Assembly: GCA_946803715.1 (NCBI GenBank)
Contig: CAMPET010000002.1
Coordinates: 217,758 to 247,539, forward strand
DNA length: 29,782 bases
Source of the DNA: Beroe ovata
Taxonomy: Eukaryota; Ctenophora; Nuda; Beroida; Beroidae
Reading direction: 5' to 3'
This document shows, one piece after another, positions 10,637-24,235 of this stretch (position 1 is its first letter; each line of letters opens with the position of its first letter). The notes below the pieces were generated by a model, which was not told the DNA's origin, searched no databases, and worked only from the letters and a program-made list of their open reading frames with translations. A program made the translations under genes and the position numbers.

Positions 10637-12274
10637 TTTTTGAGAATGCAACTGAATATTTGAGTTGATCCTCTATCAAAATCATTCTATTCTATTCAAT
10701 TCTATTCTAGTTGAATTGAATATTCAGGACTTGATTTTTTTCGATGCAGTAAATGTAATAATTGATTTCAGTGGTTATATAATTTATTGATTTGGCAATC
10801 ATTTTTTTCATATTTCTAGCTATTATATGCAACATTGCTACAGTGTTATAATGCCATTCATAATATTTTATTCATTGATTTCAGGTATGGCTATCAATTG
10901 ATATTTACATGTGATCCAGTAACCTGCAAGCTCCATCTAGGTTTAAGATGGTATATGCTGTCATTTATTCCTTGATCCTTGTTTTCTCTGTTATGAAAGT
11001 CAATGCAAACACCCTAGCAGATAAAATATATACCCCTATTGACTTTGGAAAATCATTTTGTTTCCGTTTGCATAACTTTGAGTCACAAGTGGGATGTCAG
11101 ACAAGCCGTGATGGTGACACAGGGGTTCTTTACCCTTTCCATAACAAAGAAATGATAAGTAATACACTTCCTGCTCTCAATGATGCCATTATACCAGTTA
11201 TAAAGTCACCTCTATTCTCAAATGATACAGCAATAGAATTCATCAGACATGCAGTTATCATTAAAGGACTGATCATCATCGAAGAGGATCAGTCTGAGAT
11301 TGAGTCTTTTTCACCTGAAAAGACATGCCCTGGCAATGGTTTTAACTTTGGTGAAACATACAGCTCATCTGATAAAAGAGAATGCTTAAGTCAACATGAT
11401 TGGAACCCTCTTGGCAATTGGATATCCTATTTTGACTTCCCCTTTGGTATATTTGCTATCAGATCAGAATCTCAAGCACAGCTTGTCAGTGTCCCTGCAA
11501 ATGATAACCTTATTCATCAGTCCCTAAAGTCTTATCCTCTATGGGGAGCACAAATCCAGGCTTTTATGAATGCTGCTGTTGATACAGAAACATGCATTAG
11601 GCGTGGCACCTGTGATCCTATTGGTGGTCTGAACCTCCATGTCAACTTTACACCATTGTCACAAGAAAAGCCCATAATTATGATAATTACAAAGGCAGAT
11701 GCAACTGCTTTTTTCAAAGACATGAGTTATGGGGGAGAAGGTAGTGGTGGGAGCCTGGCTGTTTTGATTGTCCTGATCAAAGCATTGGCACAAGTGCGAG
11801 ACTTGGATGAGATTAATGATTTTGGAGATTTTTCTGTAGATCTCATGGTGACATTTCTCCAAGCAGAAAGTTTTGACTACAGTGGCTCACAACGACTGGC
11901 TTATGACCTGAAAGAAGAATCTTTTGGGAGTGGTCCACGTAACATATCTCTGAGTAGTATTAAGTGTATTATAGAAATTGGTCCTGTAAGTTTATCCAAT
12001 GAAATATACTTACATTCCTACAATGATGCAGATGAAACTGTGCAGCAAGTTCTCAGTATTTTTAGCACCTATAGTGGAGGAGAATTTACATTTATAAATA
12101 AGAAAGGACTACCCCCATCATCAATAAACAGTTTTCTCAGAGAAGATGAGTCTGTTCCTGCTATTCTTATAACTGATGGTGGCACTGAGCTTGTATCCAA
12201 CTTTTATGGAAGTAGATATGACATTCTTCAGAACAATGAATCTTTATCTCTTCGATTAAAGGGCTTGGCCGAAA
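10637..12274 (+). repeat. second copy of the 1,638-bp duplicated segment
   Basis: Starts in the LINE 3' UTR directly after the N (TTTTTGAGAATGCAACTG) and continues through nicastrin codon 442, after which unique nicastrin sequence follows. Confidence 0.95.
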
Positions 12275-12855
12275 TTATTGCCAATGTCACACTTCAACTT
12301 GGAGGTGGTGTTGAATCCTCAAATGTGGAAGTTGAAGAATCACTCATGCCTGATGTATTAGATTGTATCCTTGTCAACCAAAATTGCACAATTCTTCAAG
12401 CACTTCTTAACAAAACTGACTTGGAAAATGCCAGGCTGAGCCGTTTTTCCAGTCTTGGAAATAAGACCTCAAACTGTACAACTTATCTAACACTTATGGC
12501 ATCTGAGTTTAGTAAGAAAAATCTTGACTTGCCCTTGGAGAGATGCAACTCAAGTAACACAGGACAATGGACGCCGTTTATCAAAAACGGATCATGTTAT
12601 GGCATATTAGTTGGCTACACTTCTGCTAAATCACCAGCATTTGTAACTGACCAACTCAATAGTACGAAGTACGCAACTTGGGCAGAAAGTCAGTGGTCAG
12701 GAAACTTCAAATTGAGAGTTTTTCTCATTGCTTCTGTACAAGAAAACATTCTTATATTTTGTTGTGGAATTGGATATCTCATGATATTATCTTCAATAAT
12801 TTTTCAATGCTTCAGAAAGCGTGCTGAGATATTTTCAAGCATAAGTTTTGAATGA
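10948..12855 (+). CDS. NCSTN: nicastrin, gamma-secretase subunit, intronless
   Basis: A single 635-codon ORF for nicastrin, the large glycoprotein subunit of gamma-secretase, which gates substrates such as Notch and APP for presenilin cleavage in the secretory and plasma membranes. Residues 1-20 are a signal peptide (VIYSLILVFSVMKVNA). Family blocks seen are FCFRLHNFESQVGCQ (37-51), the aminopeptidase-like domain with AESFDYSGSQRLAYDL (306-321, matching the DYIGS region with its Glu and Tyr kept), and PPSSINSFLR (389-398). Near the C-terminus are AESQW...LRVFLIAS (579-596) and one transmembrane helix at about 600-621, followed by a short basic tail. Many N-x-S/T sites are present. Human nicastrin has about 709 residues, so this copy is slightly short. 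There is no intron, unlike the neighbouring genes. No poly(A) tract follows the stop, so recent retroposition is not supported. Confidence 0.95.
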   Translation: MVYAVIYSLILVFSVMKVNANTLADKIYTPIDFGKSFCFRLHNFESQVGCQTSRDGDTGVLYPFHNKEMISNTLPALNDAIIPVIKSPLFSNDTAIEFIRHAVIIKGLIIIEEDQSEIESFSPEKTCPGNGFNFGETYSSSDKRECLSQHDWNPLGNWISYFDFPFGIFAIRSESQAQLVSVPANDNLIHQSLKSYPLWGAQIQAFMNAAVDTETCIRRGTCDPIGGLNLHVNFTPLSQEKPIIMIITKADATAFFKDMSYGGEGSGGSLAVLIVLIKALAQVRDLDEINDFGDFSVDLMVTFLQAESFDYSGSQRLAYDLKEESFGSGPRNISLSSIKCIIEIGPVSLSNEIYLHSYNDADETVQQVLSIFSTYSGGEFTFINKKGLPPSSINSFLREDESVPAILITDGGTELVSNFYGSRYDILQNNESLSLRLKGLAEIIANVTLQLGGGVESSNVEVEESLMPDVLDCILVNQNCTILQALLNKTDLENARLSRFSSLGNKTSNCTTYLTLMASEFSKKNLDLPLERCNSSNTGQWTPFIKNGSCYGILVGYTSAKSPAFVTDQLNSTKYATWAESQWSGNFKLRVFLIASVQENILIFCCGIGYLMILSSIIFQCFRKRAEIFSSISFE

Positions 12856-13894
12856 ATTGTACAGTCCATACCTATCTATTATATAATGGGGTATGTGTGA
12901 GTATGCTTATATCGAATCATCTTGATCCTTGATACGACATGATTTCTATATTTCTACCATTTTAGTCAAGGCTTCCGAGTCATCAAAAATTCATAGAAAC
13001 TAGTTAAGAACTTAAAAACCTTGCGAAACAATGGAATATTCTGCCATTTTGTTTATTTCACATGATTGCTTCACTGTGATGAACAAAATCTTGTGGCTTC
13101 TGTTTCTTTCAATTTCATTGTTGATACACTTTGATAATGATGTTTACCAAACATTGTTTGGTAGGGGGACATTTGACCCCCAGCTTTATAGTTAGTGCTA
13201 AAGTGTAGTCTAAGCTGAAAGCTCTAATATAAGCTTCCATCCTGTTGCTGAACACCCTCGATTTAAATTCCAAAACTTGATCTTGCAATCTTGGACTCCG
13301 ATATTAGCAGAGTGGATCATTGTCGGGGGGAGGGTCGGGTCAAATGTCACACATTCTAATGTTTCCACTACTACCTGGCATACAGGAGTTTTCCCTGCAC
13401 ATGACTCGTACAGATTTCTTAATAAAACATGATATAAATTCTATGATTACTGTTATGTGTAATTAATGTGTTTGCCAATTTGGTTTGACACTATCGAGCG
13501 TAAAGTCCTGTGCCTCTACTCCCTTATTCTCCCCCCTCATTTTCATTAGTGATGAATAAGAATTTCATTGAAATAATCAAAGAGACACGAGTTTCCAATA
13601 TAAGTGCTGTTATAACTGTACCCAGTGATTAGTCCATGTTTACGCAGAATTTTTACTCAAGGCTCCATAATATTATTATTCCGAATGGAAATTTATTTTT
13701 AGATTTTAATGTTATATACATCTCCCTAGTGCCCGAAAGGATGACATGTTGCCCCTTAGCATGAAAAAGAGGTGAATTTTCTCTGAGTATGTCAGACTGT
13801 ACATCTTTCAATTGATTAGGTAGGTAAGTGAGAAGATGAATCTGACTATGGAGACGGTGTGGCACGTATAACAGACACTTTGTTCATTCAGGAG
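12856..13894. other. nicastrin 3' UTR and cyclin Y upstream region
   Basis: No gene seen. A small palindrome (ACCAAACATTGTTTGGT) lies near 13145-13161. The reading in frame with cyclin Y opens at an ATG at 13859, but TTCATTCAG at 13883-13891 looks like a splice acceptor, so a 5' UTR exon of cyclin Y may lie upstream. Confidence 0.55.
13421..13426 (+). promoter_or_regulatory. candidate polyadenylation signal for nicastrin
   Basis: AATAAA 566 bp after the nicastrin stop, the first such hexamer I see on the plus strand downstream of the gene. Confidence 0.45.
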
Positions 13895-18170
<4,276 letters not shown>

Positions 18171-18960
18171 TATTAATTTAATTTTGTATATTTTGGAATG
18201 TAACATTGAACATGCCATGTATTGACGCTTAGCTGAGTTGATGATGATTTATTACTGATGAACGTATGACGAATTTTATACTTATCACCGTATGATAACT
18301 ATTTCATTTCACAAAGATCTAAGCCGAGATCATTCCATTATTTGAAATTTGCTTTAATTTGACCTGCTTCAGCTTTTGGAAACATTATTTTTGTGACCGA
18401 TGTACGATGTTCTACGATGTGTATTAAACGCTGCGTGTCATTCTACAGTTGACAGTGATGAGTCGTAACACAAACACGCGTCCATTTTGCAGCTCCATGG
18501 ACCATGACATTGATTCCCCCAGCATTGACCTGATTCATCATTTTCTTTGACTCAAAAGTGTCAATGTGTCACACAATAGCTATTTCCCACCGTACTGTTT
18601 TTTAATGGAGGAATTTCCCGATCTGCAGTATGTCAATATGATGAGTTTAAGAGTTAACGCAGTTATTCCCGTAATTATAATCTGAGGATATTTCGTGTTT
18701 GTTGATGTTCGTAATATACTTTCGTATACTATCCTATCTTGAAACATGATGACTCCCCGGCCCCATGATCTCATCACTCCTGATAGTGATAGATCAAATT
18801 CCGTAATCCGTTTATTCGGAGTATCTTTTTTGTTTTTGTTGTTAAACTTGGCTTATTTTGCGCGTAATTTTCCAATGGTCACCCATTCCATGATACAAAT
18901 ACAATGGTAATTGGTAGATTTTGATAAATTTTGCATGCTAAAAGTGAATAGGAGCAGTGG
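18171..18960. other. cyclin Y 3' UTR and intergenic sequence
   Basis: No gene seen. ATTAAA at 18423-18428 is a possible cyclin Y polyadenylation signal. Confidence 0.55.
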
Positions 18961-19009
18961 AGCATCATGCTAAGTGGGATATGTAACATTGATATCATTT
19001 AGAAATTAG

Positions 19010-19606
19010 TGAGTTTGATTTTAAGAAATTGGACTGGGAGTGGGAGTGAAGTTGCAGTGGAGCATCATATGTATCATGGAATGGATATCATAATCAACTT
19101 GAATAGTTGTTTGTAGGATTTCACCCTTCCCTTGCTGGCGCTCAATTGTCAATGAATGACATGAGGACATGAGGTCACCTGCGTGGTGCCGGGTGCGTGT
19201 CTTAAATTACAAAAAGTCCGCACGCATGACTACGCGACTCTGTGCACACGTTGCGCGCCCCTGTTCTACTCAGTGAACTGAAAAGTCGTAGAAACGGAGA
19301 CGCGCAGCGCGCGCGGAGTATTTGGGTCACGCAGCGCGGGAACACGCGACTCTTTTTTATTTTTCGCGCGGCCTTCAAAACAGTTTTTGGCTTCTGCCTT
19401 CGATTGTCGATGAAACTGAAAGTGCGCGCGCGAGAAACAAAGGTCAGCTCAGATGAAATCTGACAATTGACAATGCACATCCGTTGATGCAAGTTGAAGT
19501 TGAGGGCTGGATTTGTCTGGCGATGCCAAACCGCTGATGCAAGCTGTGAAGTAAAGCTCAAGTCAGAGATCAATAGCTTGCGCTGCAAAACGAAATCCAC
19601 AGCAGT
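19010..19606. repeat. complex CpG-rich repeat, copy A
   Basis: Starts GAGTTTGATTTTAAGAAATT and ends AACGAAATCCACAGCAGT. It is colinear with copy B at 19816-20727 at both ends and at 19375-19480, but its middle differs. It carries the module GGCGATGCCAAACCGCTGAT at 19516-19598, related to modules in copy B and at 6535-6600. The composition is strongly CpG-rich, unlike the flanking DNA. ORFs here are not supported as genes. Confidence 0.8.
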
Positions 19607-19617
19607 ACGGTGTTCCT

Positions 19618-19675
19618 GAAGGTCCCTTATGCAGTAACATTATATACTATTCATAGTTGCTTATAAGGGACCTTC
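19618..19675. repeat. short perfect hairpin
   Basis: GAAGGTCCCTTAT at 19618-19630 is the reverse complement of 19663-19675, with a 32-nt AT-rich loop. It lies between copies A and B. Confidence 0.85.
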
Positions 19676-20008
19676 TCGTACAAATCGGTGTTCTGCAAGG
19701 CCCCATGTCGCGCGCAACGCGCGGATTACTTCCTCAAGAATGAAAATATTTGGCGATCGCGCCTTCCTGCATGACACGTGTGAGGGCTCAATGCATATGG
19801 CAACATATTCAGGCNTGAGTTTGATTTTAAGAAATTGGACTGGGAGTGAGAGTGAAGTTGCAGTGGAGCATCTTATGTATCATGGAATGGATATCATAAT
19901 CAACTTGAATAGTTGTTTGTAGGATTTCACCCTACCCTTGCTGGCGCTCAATTGTCCATGTCAATGAATGACATTGACAATTGCGCGGCGCCAACGGTAG
20001 GAAAAACC

Positions 20009-20465
20009 TTGTCGATCGATGATAGACCCTGTCCACTGTCGAGAATTTCGTTTTGCGCGTGCGCATCAGCGGTTAGCATCGCCAGACAAGAAAAACCCTA
20101 CAATGTACAAATGTATAGTTGTCTTGCCGGATGTTATCTGTCCACTGTTCATGTTTCTTGCGCGCGGCGCGCGCGCAAGAAACAGTAGACAGATAACATC
20201 CGGCATGGGCTTTAGTTGTCATGTTATGCTGTTTCCACGCCAGCGCGCGCGGCGCGCTGATCGCGAGAAACATGAGGTCACCTGCGTGGTGCCGGGTGCG
20301 TGTCTTAAATTACAAAAAGTCCGCACGCATGACTACGTTGTCGGGCGATGCCAGACCGCTGATGCAAGCCGCGAAGCGGCTTGCGCCAGCGCAAACGAAA
20401 TTCTCGCAAACGAAATTCGCGCGCGCGAAACGAAATTCTCGACAGGGTCTATCATCGATCGACAA
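20009..20465. repeat. foldback with arms 20009-20089 and 20338-20465
   Basis: Left arm segments TTGTCGATCGATGATAGACC, TCGAGAATTTCGTTT and GCATCAGCGGTTAGCATCGC recur inverted and in mirrored order in the right arm at 20441-20465, 20427-20441 and 20338-20368. The arms are diverged and the right arm has an additional insert. Confidence 0.8.
20126..20204. repeat. 79-bp hairpin inside the foldback
   Basis: GCCGGATGTTATCTGTC at 20126-20142 pairs with its inverse at 20188-20204. Pairing continues through CTGTT and TTTCTTGCGCGC after a 4-nt bulge to a GC-only loop. It is nested within the 20009-20465 foldback. Confidence 0.9.
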
Positions 20466-20727
20466 ATGACTACGCGGCTCTTTTTAATTTTTCGCGCGGC
20501 CTTCAAAACAGTTTTTGGTTTCTGCCTTCGATTGTCGATGAAACTGAAGTGCGCGCGCGAGAAACAAAGGTCAGCTCAGATGAAATCTGACAATTGACAA
20601 TGCACATCCGTTGATGCAAGTTGAGGGCTGGATTTGTCTGGCGATGCCAAACCGCTGATGCAAGCTGTGAAGTAAAGCTCAAGTCAGAGATCAATAGCTT
20701 GCGCTGCAAAACGAAATCCTCAGCAGT

Positions 20728-21838
20728 CGACAGTATTTATACATTTTTTTCGAATTTCAACTGAATTTGAAGAGCACTGTGGCACTATATAATTATATAT
20801 TTACAGATGACAGATATTTACTTGCGAATTTGTGACTGTGTAACTTGGCTGTCCATAATAATGATATAGCCCCTGTCAAGAATTTCATAGTGCTTGCAAA
20901 TTATTCACAGATCATTCTCGCGTGCAAATTATTCTCCCTGTTATTACATTTGACATTCTGTTATTCTGTTGCCAGATGAACTTATCCGTCCTTATTCCTG
21001 AATTCCTGAATTTTATCTGACTTCTGTTTCTTGTGTGTGTCTCCATAATTGATTCCTGGTTCACCGTTTTGGCCCAGGAAAATAATATCTAACACTCATC
21101 ATAGCTAAAACAATACATCTCAGTATACAACACTGAGTTATTTTGTCTCATGGGACTTGTGGGATGACACTTGAATGGTACAAGAATGTAATACCGAAAT
21201 CTCTCATCTTGTCACCACCTCTTGTCACTACCTCCTGTCTCTACCTCTCGTCAATATTGCTGGTTCAGTCTCTGGCTTCTCCTCCCAGACCTGTCTGTTC
21301 TGATCACAACCTGTCTATGCTCTTCATCTTATAGATCACAATCTGTCTGTGCTCTTCATCTTATAGATCACAATCTGTCTGTGCTCTTCTTCTTATAGAT
21401 CATAATCTGTCTGTGCTCTTCATCTTATAGATCACAATCTGTCTGTACTCTTCATCTTATAGATCACAATCTGTCTGTGCTCTTCAACTTATAGATCACA
21501 ATCTGTCTGTGCTCATTTTATATTTCTGAAGGTTACTATATGAGATTTGTACCCACTATGTTTTACTTCATCATGACATTTTTCTGCCACATCCTTTTGC
21601 TCAATTGACATTTCTAATTTCAAAGTTTGTCTGTATAATCTTCTATTGATATGGAATTAGAACAATTCTGCATACACTGCACCTACACTCTACAGGGTAC
21701 TTAGGTTATATTATCCACAATTGCACAGCATGAGATACATTGAGTTGGTCACTGTTCATCAGTACCCATGTTGATCTATTGATATATTGGAGTTTTGATA
21801 CCTAAGTGCAATCAATATTTTTACATTACAGTTGGTTC
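20728..21838. other. intergenic, upstream of the TRIM-like gene
   Basis: No gene seen. It holds the 32-bp minisatellite at 21302-21520. A splice acceptor ending CAG at 21829-21831 lies just before the TRIM-like ATG, so a 5' UTR exon probably lies somewhere in this region. Confidence 0.55.
21302..21520. repeat. 32-bp minisatellite, about seven copies
   Basis: The unit is about CTGTCTGTGCTCTTCATC followed by TTATAGATCACAAT, repeated head to tail with single-base variants. Copies are contiguous without spacers, so it is not a CRISPR array. Confidence 0.9.
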
Positions 21839-23965
21839 ATGTCAAAAACCGATTTGAAGGGCAGGAGAGTGGTCAAAAACATTGATCATGATTCAGCTGC
21901 TCTAAAACTTCATGATGAAATAACATGCAAGGGATGCTTCAAGGTCTTTAGCAACAAAAGAATCCCCAAAATATTACATTGTCTTCACAACCTCTGTTCC
22001 GAATGTATAAATATGTCGTTTGGACTAAATCATGGTTCAGATACAGTTACATGCCCGACTTGCCAAATTAAATGTGTTGGAAAAAGCTGTGACTCATTTC
22101 GAACTCATTCTTATGTTCAAATCATTTCTGATGTATCTGCCTGCTACAAAGATCAAATTAATGGAACGCTGAAGTGCATTGGCTGTAAGAATATAGCAGG
22201 TCTTCGTTGCCTGACATGCAATGAAAATTACTGTCAAGAACATACAGGTTTGCCATTTGAGATGTAACGTTATCTTGTGAATTGAATAATATCTGTTATT
22301 TGCCTAGGGGATGTTTATTTCTTATGAGTTATAGTCAATAGTCTTAAGTGGTTTACAATTGACGATGTATTTTAATTTCAGATTTTCATGTGAGAAGTAG
22401 AGCTACATCTCATCACAAAGTTCTCAGCTTCAAGCAAATCCTCAGTGCTCCTCTCATAGTCAGCACTATAAAAAAAGATGAGAACTGCCCTACACATACC
22501 ACCAAGCTTATTGAATTCTTTTGCTTCACATGTAAACTACCTATTTGTACATCTTGTGCCTTATCAACTCACGAAAGTTGCATTTATGAAGAACTTTCTA
22601 TTGCAGTATCTGCTCTTAAAGAAAAGTTTGACAATATCAAGCCTGCATTCAACAGAAAAGCATATAATCTAAAGAAAAAGACGGCGATTCTTGAAACAGG
22701 TATAAAACAGCTTGATGGGGATTTAGCAAACAGCACTGCAACAGTTGCAGACGTTAGTGATTCTATTTTGAGACAACTGCGGCAAAAGGAAGCCACAATG
22801 AACCTTCACATTGAAGAACATGTATGTATTTCCATTTTTGAAACCGATCATTAATACCCATATAATGATAAAATTGCTTGATTTGTATGTTATACGATAT
22901 TCCCAAGGGAGCCGTCACATATGAATTCATCAATTTTTGGGCATTTTTGTCCCCCCTCTTGTCATCACTGGTCATCTTTCCCTTCCCTGAAGTCATTATT
23001 TGCCAAACCCCCTAATTTTCCTAAGCAAAATGGGATGTTTTCTGATCAGAATATGATGCTTCTCATCACAATCAGATAGGTATGAACTTTGTTGTCAGAA
23101 GCCCATGGACCATAGATAACTAGATCAAACAACTCACCTGGATCGAAAAAATGCCACAAATTTCAAATTTTTCTGAAAAAATTACAAAATTTGTTGCTGT
23201 CATGAAAGTGAAATCCCCTCCCTCCCCTGTCATCATTTGTCATCATTTGAAAAACCCGCATCCCCATCTGGCTGATGACTTCATATGTGACGGTTCCCAA
23301 ATAATTCCCTATCTTATCCTATCATATTGTGTCAGTGTTGTGAAGCATTCCTGAATGGGTACCTCATTATCCAGTGTTATTCTTGTTGTACAGCACAGAT
23401 TACTGCCTACAAATCGTGAGTGATAGGTGTTTCTAAATTGTATATATGCAATGGAGACTATATCTTTCCTTGAAGGTATCATTTCAAATGTCTCAAATTA
23501 TTTTTCTCATATTTACCGTATATCATTTGTTCAATCAGCGGAAAGAGAGCCAGGGCGAGTTGAGGATACACCAATCGTTGGTCGAAGAGAAAATAGCGAA
23601 TATAGAATCGGGCAGTGACTTTGTGGATACCGTATTTGATTACTGGAATCCAGTGGAAGTGCTGACTGTGGAAAACGAGATAAGTATGTATATTCTAAAT
23701 GAAATCGCCTAAGTGTTCTTGAACCCAAAATGGTATCAGGTATGATGCTGATGTGTTTCCAAGCACCTTTATCCGATAATTGGAAAACATGCAACTTTTT
23801 CCACCAGTTAAAAGGTTGACTGAGCTGACTGCCCACCCCGAAGAGTTCAGTGCAGAGAACGTGAAACCAAAAGCATACGAAATGCCACCACTCCTCGGTG
23901 ACTCAGTTGTAGATGCTGTCAAATCATTGGAAAACAGTTCGATTTGTCAGCAGGGACCTGATTGA
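21839..23965 (+). CDS. TRIM-like RING / B-box / coiled-coil protein
   Basis: A probable E3 ubiquitin ligase of the TRIM type, 383 residues in four exons: 21839-22247, 22382-22821, 23539-23683 and 23808-23965 (1,152 nt, phases consistent). The RING finger has Cys30, Cys33, Cys48, His50, Cys53, Cys56, Cys72 and Cys75 (CKGC, HCLHNLCSEC, CPTC). B-box 1 lies at about 113-148 (CIGCKNIAGLRCLTC) and B-box 2 at about 172-200 (CPTH, CFTC, CTSC). A Lys/Glu-rich coiled coil covers about 207-295. The C-terminal ~100 residues show no NHL, filamin or SPRY domain, so it has no recognised substrate-binding module and resembles TRIM class V-like minimal forms. The donor at 23684 (GTATGT) is used rather than the in-frame TAA at 23710. 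I do not assign a vertebrate orthologue. Confidence 0.85.
22905..23300. mobile_element. MITE-like element in TRIM-like intron 2
   Basis: Terminal inverted repeats of about 25 bp: GGGAGCCGTCACATATGAAT at 22907-22926 against GGGAACCGTCACATATGAAG on the other strand ending near 23298. The inner flanks are also inverted and related (TCATC motifs, C-rich on one side and G-rich on the other strand). It is about 395 bp with no ORF, as in non-autonomous DNA transposons. ATTCCC flanks both sides and could be a target-site duplication, but the exact ends are unclear. Confidence 0.7.
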
Positions 23966-24235
23966 ACTTATTCTCATTTCATAAAAATTCTCAAAAGCAA
24001 CTGCAGTATAAAAATATTTGCTTGACCTGATAAGTTTTCCTTCACTAAAAGGTAGTTGCTCATATTTGTTGTTTTTGTGTGAGAGCTTTGGTTCACGAAC
24101 TAACCCAGAACTTCCTTTCTGTCGAAAAATGATCGTTTAAAAATTTTGGCACATAATTGTTTAAACTAAGTCTTCGTAACGTGTTATACATACACTTACT
24201 GTGTACTTAAGCCATTAAACAGTAAATATCTAGGA

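Larger units (their letters stand above)
19816..20727. repeat. complex CpG-rich foldback repeat, copy B
   Basis: Begins directly after the N at 19815 with the same bases as copy A at 19010. Relative to A it has an extra block at about 19970-20270 and a different block at about 20338-20465. Together these form a large inverted repeat (see the separate entries). It ends at CAGCAGT, the same right boundary as copy A. The long ORF 20019-20597 reads across inverted repeats and is not credible as a gene. Confidence 0.8.

Noticed and set aside
19202-19600. 132-codon minus-strand ORF
   Set aside because: Lies in repeat copy A with no recognisable domain; the same bases in copy B carry indels that break it.
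20019-20597. 192-codon plus-strand ORF and overlapping ORFs on both strands
   Set aside because: It runs through inverted and CpG-rich repeats. The open frames come from biased composition, and no domain or splice structure is visible.
21302-21520. CRISPR-like array
   Set aside because: Units are contiguous with no unique spacers, and the locus is animal nuclear DNA; it is a minisatellite.
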